NCBI GenBank assembly: GCA_017629415.1
Contig: JAGBXG010000480.1
Location: 1-5,529, forward strand
DNA from: Pseudomonadota bacterium
Lineage (GTDB): Bacteria; Myxococcota; Bradymonadia; UBA4248
Direction of reading: 5' to 3'
DNA length: 5,529 bases
Below, piece by piece: positions 1 through 5,529 of the stretch (its first letter is position 1; the number at the start of each line of letters is the position of its first letter). The notes under the pieces were generated by a model. The model did not search any database and was not told the DNA's origin. It saw only the letters and a list, made by a program, of their open reading frames with translations. Both the position numbers and the translations under genes were made by a program.

Positions 1-20
1 GGTCCATTTGCGGGTTCAAC

Positions 21-55
21 GGGGCTCAGCCCCTTGGCGGGGGAGGCTGAGCCCC
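21..55. repeat. GC-rich inverted repeat, possible terminator or REP-like unit
   Basis: Arms at 21-31 (GGGGCTCAGCC) and 45-55 (GGCTGAGCCCC) are perfectly complementary over 11 bp. Two further C-G pairs (32-33 with 42-43) form if A44 bulges out. The left half is itself a near-perfect small palindrome, GGGGCTCAGCCCC. The repeat lies about 18 bases beyond the transglycosylase stop codon. Read on the minus strand it has no U-run after the stem, so it is not a textbook terminator for that gene. Read on the plus strand, a T-run (63-67) follows after a short spacer, so it may instead end a plus-strand gene lying left of the window. A dispersed REP-like palindrome is the alternative. Confidence 0.55.
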
Positions 56-72
56 AAAAGAGTTTTTCTACT

Positions 73-2871
73 CTAATAATTCGGCATGATTTCGACTTTT
101 TGTGGCAGGGTATTTGGGATTTCGAAGAAGGCGTTGGGATCATGCTGATCGATGCGGTGGAAGATCAGCAGGCGTGCCATGCCTTTTTTGACGTAATTTC
201 GAGCTTCATTGTAGGGGATGAGTTCGACGAAGGCGTCGTGTTCGATTTTATCGCCCCAGGCGGTGAGCCATCGTGCGACTTGGTGCGGTCCGCCGTTATA
301 CCCGGCCATGGAGAGTGTTGCATAACCTTGGAATTTGTGCAGGATTTGGGCGAAATACCAAGTTCCCATGGTAATGGAGGCTTCGGGGCGAATGAGGTCA
401 TAGGGGCCGAAGTCGGTATCTTGCAGGGCATCGGCGATTTTGTAGCCGGTCATGGGGATGATTTGAAGCAATCCGTAGGCATCGGCGTGGGAAATGGAGT
501 CGGGATTGAATGCCGACTCGATGTTCATGACAGCCCAAATGATATCTGGGGTGATTTGGTTGTCATGTGCGGCTTTGATAACATCTTCGGCGTAAGCGTG
601 GGGATAGAGGGTGGCGCATTGATCGAGATTTTGGGGGGAGCCGCAGGTCTTTTTGGGGGCGGGAGTGTATCTGCGAGCCAGATAATAGTCGTGGAACCCG
701 ATGAGGGTATTTTTGATAAAGGTGCGCAATGAAGCGCCGGCATCGTAGATGGCCCCTTGACGTTCGGCCATTTCTTCGCGCGCTGTTTTATGGGCTTTGG
801 GGGGAAGTTCAAATCGATAGAGGGTGAGTTCGTTGCCCCAGAACCCGGTGTCTTTTTTGCGGTTGTCGACGATATGGCCATCGAAGCTTAAGCTTGTGGA
901 CCACAAATTTTTAGCGACGGGCCGACGGGCTAAACGGGTAATGCCCATGGCTTCGATGGCGATGGGGCGGAAGGCGGCATTGCGTTCACGGTAGAGCTCG
1001 GCATCATGAAAAAAAGCCACGCGTTCGAGTTCTGGGAAAAGGTGGCGATATTTTTCGACATTTTGGGCAAAATCTTCGAGGAGTGCTTTTTCATCGAAGG
1101 TAAATTCCTGATTCCAGGGACGCGGCGGCAGGGGATCTTGTTCAAAGGCGCCGAATGTTTGAATGACCGGTGTCGCGGGAGCGGCTGCATTACCGCGTTC
1201 CAATTCTGCAAGCCTTGTGTGTGCCAAAATGGCGTAATAGTCGTCGTTATCGTCTTGAATGATGGCTTTAAACTGGGATTTGGCGCGTTCGAGGGTGGCT
1301 GCAGGTAAAACAAAGGTTTTATTTTTCTTGGATTTGGAACGTTTTTTCTTCTGGGTCTTTGTTTTGCTGTTCTGCGCAACAGTTTCCGTTGTATTGCTGT
1401 TGTTTTGGGACGTTGCTGCGTTTTCGGCGGCTTTGACTTCGGCCTGTGCCACTTTGAGGGTGGCTTGGGCGTAGAAATAAGAGATACGCCGTTTGTATGT
1501 GCCTGAGAGGCCTTCGAGCGCGCGAGCAAATTTTTCCCGAGCGGCAGCATAATCTTTGCTCAGGTAGGCAATAAATCCGAAGTTTGCCAAGTCTTGAGCC
1601 CCCGAGGCGCCGGCATAAACTTCTTTGGCATTTTCATAAGAGATATCGAGTGCGCCGCAGAACTGTGCAAACTCCATGGTGGCTTGTTTTCGTGCCTTGC
1701 GTCCGAGTTTTTCGGCATTTCTGGCGTGATATTCAAGGGCTTTTGTGCAGTCTCCCATATAGCCGTAAGCGCGGTACAGATAGGCGATGACGCCGCGCGG
1801 CTTGAGATTGTCTTTTTCCTGTCCGTCCAGTTTTTCGAGAATTTTTTCAAAACGGCGTGCGGCTTCGTCATGGTGGCTGCGTTCGTAGGCAATACGAGCG
1901 TGTTGCACCATGAGCTGATAGCTTTCTGGGTATTTGGCCATGGCGGCGACGGCGGCAATTTCGGCTTCGTCCCAGAATCGTGCTTTTCGGAGTTTATCGA
2001 CTTTAGAAAATTCTTCTTTGAAGGTGCGTTCGCGATCGGCAATGCCTTTTTCATGGAGCCATTTTTGGGCTTCGGCGGAGACAGGCGACCAGGTTTCATA
2101 GAAAGCCAGGTCTTGGAGGGTTTGAATGGCTTCGTCGGTTTTGCCGGCATTATACTGGCGTTTGGCGAACTCTAGCTTGAACGACAGCAGGCCCGGGTAA
2201 TCCGGGTATGTGCGGATGAAAAAATCAAGTTCCGTCGTAACATCGAGCCCGAGCCGCATGGCTGTTTTGAGTTTTTCCGCGCGCGCAAGATGATAGTAGG
2301 GGGATTTGCGCATGCCGATGACTTTATCAAAGGCGGCAATGGCGTGTTCGTAGGCGTCATGGGCTTCGATGCCGGCAAGACTTTCGGCGTGTTTGAGCCA
2401 CATTTGGCCTTTGTAATATTCAAAGATGTCTTCAAAGGCTTTGGAAGTGTCTTTTTTTTGCAGGTGTTCGATCATCTGCAAAGCCGGGGGTATCTGGTCT
2501 TTGTCGGCTTCGGCCATGCGCAAAGCGAGCAGCAGCCATGCGCCATCTGTCCGCTTGCTGATGGCTTTAAACCATGCTTCGTATAGTGATGAAGCGTGGT
2601 CAAGGCAGTCATCGAACGGCGGTTTGATGCCGTCATGGGCTTTGATATCTGTCAGTTTGCGGAGTGCCTGAGTATGAGCCGTTAAAATATCGCCTGCGGG
2701 CAGTTCCGGGCGCACATCGGTGTGCTGTTCTTCATTTTTTGAGGAATCGGCGGAAGTTTTGGGGGAATCGCATGAGGTTCCAGGCATACAGCCGGCGCAA
2801 ATTGTCCCAAAAGCCAGCAAGCTGGCCCAGAGATTTCTTTTGATGCCCAATGGTATGCCGTATTTTGACAT
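73..2871 (-). CDS. Large lytic murein transglycosylase (SLT domain) with TPR-like helical region, probable lipoprotein
   Basis: This 932-residue protein is predicted to cleave peptidoglycan glycan strands in the periplasm, as SLT-family (GH23) lytic transglycosylases do. The catalytic domain spans about residues 756-907. The likely catalytic acid is Glu785 in NIESAF. It is followed by AYGLLQIIP (798-806), AGYNGGP (856-862) and IPYNEARNYVKKG (885-897), all standard SLT motifs in the right order. The N-terminus has Lys-Arg at 11-12, a short hydrophobic stretch and Cys-Ala-Gly-Cys at 25-28. That suggests a lipoprotein anchored at Cys28, although Cys at the -3 position is not typical. Residues about 60-560 are helical and rich in TPR-like units such as DEAIQTLQDLA (246-256) and DEAARRFEKIL (335-345). 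They are interrupted near 484-518 by a Ser/Thr/Asn-rich then Lys-rich linker. At 932 residues it is considerably longer than E. coli Slt70 (about 645). The start is supported by AGGAAG five bases upstream. It lies 301 bases downstream of the barrel gene on the same strand. The family is near certain; the exact subfamily is not assigned. Confidence 0.95.
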   Translation of the reverse strand: MSKYGIPLGIKRNLWASLLAFGTICAGCMPGTSCDSPKTSADSSKNEEQHTDVRPELPAGDILTAHTQALRKLTDIKAHDGIKPPFDDCLDHASSLYEAWFKAISKRTDGAWLLLALRMAEADKDQIPPALQMIEHLQKKDTSKAFEDIFEYYKGQMWLKHAESLAGIEAHDAYEHAIAAFDKVIGMRKSPYYHLARAEKLKTAMRLGLDVTTELDFFIRTYPDYPGLLSFKLEFAKRQYNAGKTDEAIQTLQDLAFYETWSPVSAEAQKWLHEKGIADRERTFKEEFSKVDKLRKARFWDEAEIAAVAAMAKYPESYQLMVQHARIAYERSHHDEAARRFEKILEKLDGQEKDNLKPRGVIAYLYRAYGYMGDCTKALEYHARNAEKLGRKARKQATMEFAQFCGALDISYENAKEVYAGASGAQDLANFGFIAYLSKDYAAAREKFARALEGLSGTYKRRISYFYAQATLKVAQAEVKAAENAATSQNNSNTTETVAQNSKTKTQKKKRSKSKKNKTFVLPAATLERAKSQFKAIIQDDNDDYYAILAHTRLAELERGNAAAPATPVIQTFGAFEQDPLPPRPWNQEFTFDEKALLEDFAQNVEKYRHLFPELERVAFFHDAELYRERNAAFRPIAIEAMGITRLARRPVAKNLWSTSLSFDGHIVDNRKKDTGFWGNELTLYRFELPPKAHKTAREEMAERQGAIYDAGASLRTFIKNTLIGFHDYYLARRYTPAPKKTCGSPQNLDQCATLYPHAYAEDVIKAAHDNQITPDIIWAVMNIESAFNPDSISHADAYGLLQIIPMTGYKIADALQDTDFGPYDLIRPEASITMGTWYFAQILHKFQGYATLSMAGYNGGPHQVARWLTAWGDKIEHDAFVELIPYNEARNYVKKGMARLLIFHRIDQHDPNAFFEIPNTLPQKVEIMPNY

Positions 2872-2876
2872 CTGAA

Positions 2877-2882
2877 CTTCCT
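2877..2882 (-). promoter_or_regulatory. Ribosome binding site of the transglycosylase gene
   Basis: The minus strand reads AGGAAG, five bases before the ATG at 2871. This fits a strong Shine-Dalgarno sequence and supports the chosen start. Confidence 0.75.
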
Positions 2883-3091
2883 GCTTTGTCCCGTACTTTC
2901 TTAGACCATTTTTTGACCCGACGCTTTATTTCATACGGGGCCGCACGCAATGAACCAGCGGCTTTTGTATCTGGATTAAACGGAATGGGAAATTTTAGGG
3001 TTTTATCGCGTTCGGTTTGAACCGTCGGGGGACAAGACCTGACATTTGTGGGATTCCAAAGGGCGCTGGGACATGCAAACGATTCAATGTC

Positions 3092-3129
3092 GGGACGACA
3101 ACTGTGACAATGAGGTCATGTTTCGTCCC
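3092..3129. repeat. Stem-loop downstream of the barrel gene
   Basis: GGGACGA (3092-3098) pairs with TCGTCCC (3123-3129). Inside this, AAC (3100-3102) pairs with GTT (3120-3122) past a one-base bulge, and TGAC (3105-3108) pairs with GTCA (3115-3118) around a six-base loop. That gives 14 pairs within 38 bases. It starts 43 bases past the barrel gene stop codon. There is no U-run after it on the minus strand, so it could be an RNA-stabilising 3' hairpin, a leader element of the transglycosylase mRNA or a protein-binding palindrome. Which of these applies is unknown. Confidence 0.5.
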
Positions 3130-3172
3130 TTTCAGGTTCTATCCAGCTGTACGATGCTTGTTGGATGAAACG

Positions 3173-3814
3173 TTAATAAGTATATCCGAGCACGAAATGG
3201 AGTTTTAAGTCATGTATGAAGCTGATTCCGGAACCGCATTCGACAAAATGCATGGCTGGCAAGTAGTTGATTTCAAATCCTAAGGTCAGATGATCAAAAT
3301 GCCAGTTCAAACCGGCGGACAGGGGGATGGCCATTGTAAATTGAGAGGTCCCGAACCCCACGCCAAGTGCCAATTCCATATTTTCTTTCAATGGCACATA
3401 AAATATTCCTCTGGCATCTATCGTAAAATTATTGCCGAATCCCCTTTCATCGTTAAAGACCATATCATAGTTAAAATTGAAATAGATGCCGCCGTATTTC
3501 CAGCGATAGCCAAGTTTAACCCCCAGATCGAAGCCGAACAGATCATGAGATTGGAGGTCCATCGCTGAAGCACCCACATTAAACTGCATGTCAAATCCGC
3601 TTTCCCATATTTTTTCGAGCTGTAGATTGGGATGCAAGTCTTCTGAAGCTGTTTCAACAGATACCATTTCGACATGCGTGGGGAGAACTTCGGTGGCTTG
3701 TACTTCTGTGTTCGCAGATTCTGCAGGGTCTTGCGCCCATACAGTGCCTGTGAAGCTTAAAAAGCAAAAGAGACTGAAAAACAAAGCAAGAATGGAGTGT
3801 TGAGTTTTCATCAT
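3173..3814 (-). CDS. Small outer-membrane beta-barrel protein (hypothetical)
   Basis: This 213-residue protein has a Sec signal peptide: hydrophobic residues 8-24 followed by VWA-Q, with cleavage expected after Ala27. Residues 28-70 are acidic and low in structure. From about 74 onward the pattern alternates hydrophobic and polar residues with many Gly, Tyr and Phe. About eight amphipathic strands can be drawn, at roughly 76-85, 93-105, 109-120, 130-140, 146-159, 162-173, 176-187 and 205-213. The chain ends in LHFVLGYTY, and a terminal aromatic residue is typical of the signal read by the BAM complex. Length and strand count fit an eight-stranded barrel of the OmpA/OmpW type, but I do not recognise a specific family. 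Ligand and role are unknown. Two adjacent ATG codons begin the frame; the first is placed five bases after AAAAGG. The gene lies 423 bases downstream of the insertion-sequence transposase and on the same strand. Confidence 0.88.
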   Translation of the reverse strand: MMKTQHSILALFFSLFCFLSFTGTVWAQDPAESANTEVQATEVLPTHVEMVSVETASEDLHPNLQLEKIWESGFDMQFNVGASAMDLQSHDLFGFDLGVKLGYRWKYGGIYFNFNYDMVFNDERGFGNNFTIDARGIFYVPLKENMELALGVGFGTSQFTMAIPLSAGLNWHFDHLTLGFEINYLPAMHFVECGSGISFIHDLKLHFVLGYTY

Positions 3815-3819
3815 GAATA

Positions 3820-3825
3820 CCTTTT
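3820..3825 (-). promoter_or_regulatory. Ribosome binding site of the barrel gene
   Basis: The minus strand reads AAAAGG, five bases before the first of two consecutive ATG codons (3814, 3811). The spacing favours the first ATG, though the second is also usable at eight bases. Confidence 0.6.
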
Positions 3826-3834
3826 AGTATAGAG

Positions 3835-3862
3835 TTGAACTGAAAGTTTAGTTTGAACTGAA
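3835..3862. repeat. Pair of 10-bp direct repeats upstream of the barrel gene
   Basis: TTGAACTGAA occurs at 3835-3844 and again, identical, at 3853-3862, with a period of 18 bp. On the minus strand this is TTCAGTTCAA twice, beginning about 20 bases before the start codon. Repeats in this position often bind a regulator, but no known operator is recognised. Confidence 0.55.
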
Positions 3863-3869
3863 TGGGGCT

Positions 3870-3886
3870 TTTATCCTGCGGATAAA
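3870..3886. repeat. Short palindrome upstream of the barrel gene
   Basis: TTTATCC (3870-3876) and GGATAAA (3880-3886) are perfect 7-bp inverted repeats around a 3-base centre. It lies eight bases upstream of the direct-repeat pair. This size suits a dimeric repressor site or a tiny hairpin; the binding protein is unknown. Confidence 0.45.
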
Positions 3887-4027
3887 TCGTGCCGTCATAC
3901 TTGGGGTAATTGCATGATGAGTACCAGTTCGAAAAAAAATATTTTATTTTGTAACGTAATGATATTTAAGGAAAATTTGAATATTTCAGGTTCGATTTAT
4001 GGCATGGTGTATATCAAATTGAGGCAT

Positions 4028-4125
4028 GCTTTATCCAAATCAAGAAATCATTTTACCGTTTTAAGGTATTTGGGTACGCAAAGTCGCAAATCCCTGACGA
4101 AGCGGTAAGTTGTGGGGACGAAAAG
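4028..4125 (+). ncRNA. Candidate structured RNA element (tentative)
   Basis: TATCCAAAT (4032-4040) can pair with ATTTGGGTA (4068-4076) over 9 bp with one G-U pair. The stem may extend, past a short internal loop, by GCTTT (4028-4032) with AAAGT (4080-4084), which would compete for T4032. A small TACC/GGTA hairpin lies inside. The 3' strand GGGTACGCAAAG, and a second stretch GGGGACGAAAAG at 4114-4125, resemble the conserved GGGACGCAAAG core of GEMM-I cyclic-di-GMP riboswitches. The resemblance is inexact: there is one inserted base in the first and a C-to-A change in the second, and I cannot draw the full fold. No plus-strand gene follows before the insertion sequence. Chance pairing or a repeat fragment is equally possible. 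Confidence 0.2.
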
Positions 4126-4182
4126 GGTGGAGTGAGGTCTCATTTTTCCAAAAACGAGAATCGCCAGTATCCGTCTAGCCTT

Positions 4183-4225
4183 CCAAAAGCTTCATATTGT
4201 GGTGTGCAGGGGGGGAAGCTTTTGG
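4183..4225. repeat. 11-bp inverted repeat next to the insertion sequence
   Basis: CCAAAAGCTTC (4183-4193) and GAAGCTTTTGG (4215-4225) are perfect inverted repeats separated by 21 bases. In RNA they form a hairpin, but no U-run follows on either strand. It lies about 13-55 bases beyond the transposase stop codon and may reduce read-through, or belong to host DNA that was there before the insertion. Confidence 0.5.
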
Positions 4226-4237
4226 GCGTGGATGGAG

Positions 4238-5518
4238 TCACAATAGAATTTGGGTTATGTGGGTAGGGGGCCAAGCCGATAGTGTAAATAATTTGGTACT
4301 AAAATGGTTTTCGCGAGTGTTTAAAGACGGCACTCGATAAGCCACTTCAGCATATTCTGGGTATTGTTCCATGAGGTCTTCGAGATTATCGCAAGAGAAC
4401 TTCATGGACCTCTTTTTGAGTTTACGCAAGATCACCTCATGATTCCAATTCTTTGAGTGTTCTATTGCGATTACAGTAAACAATTTTAAACAAGACGCTT
4501 CGTTAGGGAACACGCCGATGCTTTTGGATCGTCTATTGAGTTCCCTATTTAAACGCTCTATGACGTTTGTTGATGCAATCTTACGCGGCGAGTATTCAGG
4601 GAAATCCACATAAGTCAGAGTGTCTTCTAAACCCTTCCTGAGTTGTGTCATCGATTTAGGATATTGTTTACCGTAATCCTTTTCGAGTTTATCGGCAATC
4701 TTGCGAGACTTCTCTTTGTTTGATGTGTACCAAATCTCTTTAAGACGCTGGCAAATAACCTTGCGGTCAACGTGTTTAATGTTCTTTGAAATTTTTCTGA
4801 CCGCGTGAACCTTGCAACGTTGTCTTTTGGTGTTTGGATAAACCTCTCGCATTGCTGCAATTAAACCTGATGCGCCATCCGCAACAAGTAATTTGGGTTC
4901 ATTTAGACCCCGTTGTTTGAGACTATTGAGTAATCTTAAATAACTCGCAGTAGTCTCTTCATGAATCACATCGACAGTGATAAGTTCCCTCTCGTGCTTT
5001 TCGTTCATGCCTACCACAACCGCCACAGCAGTGAGGGTTTTCTTGCTGTGAACTTTAATATCTGTCCAGATGGCATCAATGTAAATTACGGGATATTTCT
5101 TATCAGCTAATGAGCTACTTTGATAGGTCTTAACAAGGTCATTTAAATGCGCTGTGATGTTGCTTACTTGCCCTTTGGAAATACCTTCCACACCCATCGC
5201 ACGGACTAATGAATCCATCTTAGAGGTCGAGACGCCAGCAATATACGCGGTTGTTATCGTGTCTAGAAGGGTTGGTTCGTACCTTGAATAACGACTCATG
5301 AAGGACGGTGTAAAAGTCCCTTTACGTAATCTTGGAACGTTTATTTTAATGGTACCACAGGTCGTATCAAAACGTCTCTCACGGTGCCCTAAGCGATAAC
5401 CTTTGCGATCGTTTGAGCGTTCATAAGGTTTTACACCGATTTGTGCTTCAAATTCTGCTTCAGCGATTAAATTTAAGGTCTCTGTGAGCAAACTTTTGAT
5501 CGGTGTTGAAGTCCTCAT
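4238..5518 (-). CDS. IS256-family (mutator-type) transposase
   Basis: This is a 426-residue DDE transposase, close to the usual 390-430 residues of the family, and it catalyses movement of its own insertion sequence. The N-terminal signature GVKPYERSNDRKGYRLGHR lies at 28-46, followed by VPRLRKGTF (61-69). The catalytic acids are probably Asp148 in YIDAIW, Asp214 in VADGASG and Glu321 in NVIERLNRELNRRSKSIG. The family motif RQRCKVH is at 232-238. The frame looks intact with no visible frameshift. The start used has AAGGA four bases upstream. The frame is still open at the window edge (Lys-Asp-Ser precede this Met), and many relatives have more residues before the first conserved motif, so the true start may lie outside. 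The last dozen residues (from about Ala415) look unlike a transposase and are probably encoded by flanking DNA. The gene looks more AT-rich than the transglycosylase gene, as expected for a mobile element. Confidence 0.95.
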   Translation of the reverse strand: MRTSTPIKSLLTETLNLIAEAEFEAQIGVKPYERSNDRKGYRLGHRERRFDTTCGTIKINVPRLRKGTFTPSFMSRYSRYEPTLLDTITTAYIAGVSTSKMDSLVRAMGVEGISKGQVSNITAHLNDLVKTYQSSSLADKKYPVIYIDAIWTDIKVHSKKTLTAVAVVVGMNEKHERELITVDVIHEETTASYLRLLNSLKQRGLNEPKLLVADGASGLIAAMREVYPNTKRQRCKVHAVRKISKNIKHVDRKVICQRLKEIWYTSNKEKSRKIADKLEKDYGKQYPKSMTQLRKGLEDTLTYVDFPEYSPRKIASTNVIERLNRELNRRSKSIGVFPNEASCLKLFTVIAIEHSKNWNHEVILRKLKKRSMKFSCDNLEDLMEQYPEYAEVAYRVPSLNTRENHFSTKLFTLSAWPPTHITQILL

Positions 5519-5529
5519 TGAGTCCTTGA
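4266..5529 (-). mobile_element. IS256-family insertion sequence, partial (transposase 3' end side)
   Basis: The element is defined by its transposase. Its left boundary is inferred. Sequence at about 4266-4290 (GGGGGCCAAGCCGATAGTG followed by TAAATAAT) looks like a family terminal repeat, which often has GTGTAAA a short way in from a G-rich tip. The other end, the matching inverted repeat and the 8-9 bp target duplication are outside the window, so the boundary may be wrong by several bases. Confidence 0.7.
5523..5527 (-). promoter_or_regulatory. Possible ribosome binding site of the transposase gene
   Basis: The minus strand reads AAGGA four bases before the ATG at 5518. The spacing is slightly short, so it supports this start only modestly. 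Confidence 0.4.

Larger units (their letters stand above)
2872..3172. other. Intergenic gap between the barrel and transglycosylase genes
   Basis: These 301 bases hold no convincing gene. They contain the transglycosylase ribosome binding site and a stem-loop at 3092-3129. Promoter-like hexamers on the minus strand (for example TTCAAA, 18 bases, TAAAAT near 2990-3020) are weak and could occur by chance. No canonical U-tailed terminator for the barrel gene was found. Confidence 0.6.
3815..4237. other. AT-rich intergenic gap upstream of the barrel gene
   Basis: The gap is 423 bases long. Its right part is probably host DNA flanking the insertion sequence. It includes the barrel gene's ribosome binding site, a direct-repeat pair, a palindrome, an A/T tract near 3932-3950, a foldable segment at 4028-4125, a 31-codon minus-strand reading frame (4048-4143) and an inverted repeat at 4183-4225. 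A TATACT on the minus strand at 3826-3831 looks like a -10 box, but it would start transcription inside the ribosome binding site, so the main promoter is probably farther upstream. No convincing protein gene was found. Confidence 0.6.

Noticed and set aside
34..732. 232-codon plus-strand open frame
   Set aside because: It lies opposite the SLT catalytic domain, whose motifs are in order on the minus strand. The plus-strand product is Gly/Val/Ile-rich with no recognisable domain, as expected of an antisense shadow.
930..2150. Two long minus-strand frames (930-1550 and 1560-2150) overlapping the transglycosylase
   Set aside because: They are Pro/Lys/Ser-rich out-of-frame readings of the same gene, without start signals or domains.
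1594..2175. 193-codon plus-strand open frame
   Set aside because: It is antisense to the helical-repeat region of the transglycosylase, with Phe/Gly-rich composition typical of reverse-complement reading. No family resemblance was seen.
3017..3208. 63-codon plus-strand frame in the gap and over the end of the barrel gene
   Set aside because: It begins with TTG, has no convincing ribosome binding site, overlaps the barrel gene's end and the stem-loop, and shows no recognisable features.
3826..3831. TATACT on the minus strand as the -10 box of the barrel gene
   Set aside because: Transcription would start at about 3819, inside or after the ribosome binding site, and no good -35 sits at 16-18 bp. 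It is probably coincidental.
3914..4108. 64-codon plus-strand frame in the AT-rich gap
   Set aside because: Composition is that of random AT-rich sequence, there is no good ribosome binding site, and no family resemblance was seen.
1..5529. CRISPR array, tRNA or rRNA genes, or a multi-gene defence system
   Set aside because: No regularly spaced repeats, cloverleaf sequence, rRNA motifs or defence-type proteins were seen in the parts read.

Overview
The window holds three protein-coding genes, all on the minus strand, separated by two non-coding gaps. The host looks like a Gram-negative bacterium. One gene encodes a periplasmic or lipid-anchored murein hydrolase, and another encodes a small outer-membrane beta-barrel protein with a Sec signal peptide and a terminal aromatic residue. 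A deltaproteobacterial or myxobacterial relative is possible, but that rests on general style and not on a marker gene.

From left to right, 1-72 carries a GC-rich inverted repeat. 73-2871 is a 932-residue protein with a long helical-repeat region and a C-terminal lytic transglycosylase (SLT, GH23) domain. 2872-3172 is a non-coding gap with a well-formed stem-loop. 3173-3814 is a 213-residue predicted beta-barrel protein. 3815-4237 is an AT-rich gap with direct repeats, a short palindrome, a possible structured RNA and another inverted repeat. About 4266-5529 is one end of an IS256-family insertion sequence whose transposase reads leftward. Its other end lies beyond the window.

The barrel protein and the transglycosylase point the same way and both belong to the cell envelope. 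The 301-base gap and the stem-loop between them make separate expression units as likely as an operon. The insertion sequence has landed upstream of the barrel gene and reads toward it, so it could affect that gene's expression by read-through. Its transposase reading frame seems to run out of the element and stop in flanking DNA.

I did not find a defence system, CRISPR array, tRNA, rRNA or clearly new multi-gene system. The most worthwhile leads are in the 423-base gap between the insertion sequence and the barrel gene. They are structural hints only.
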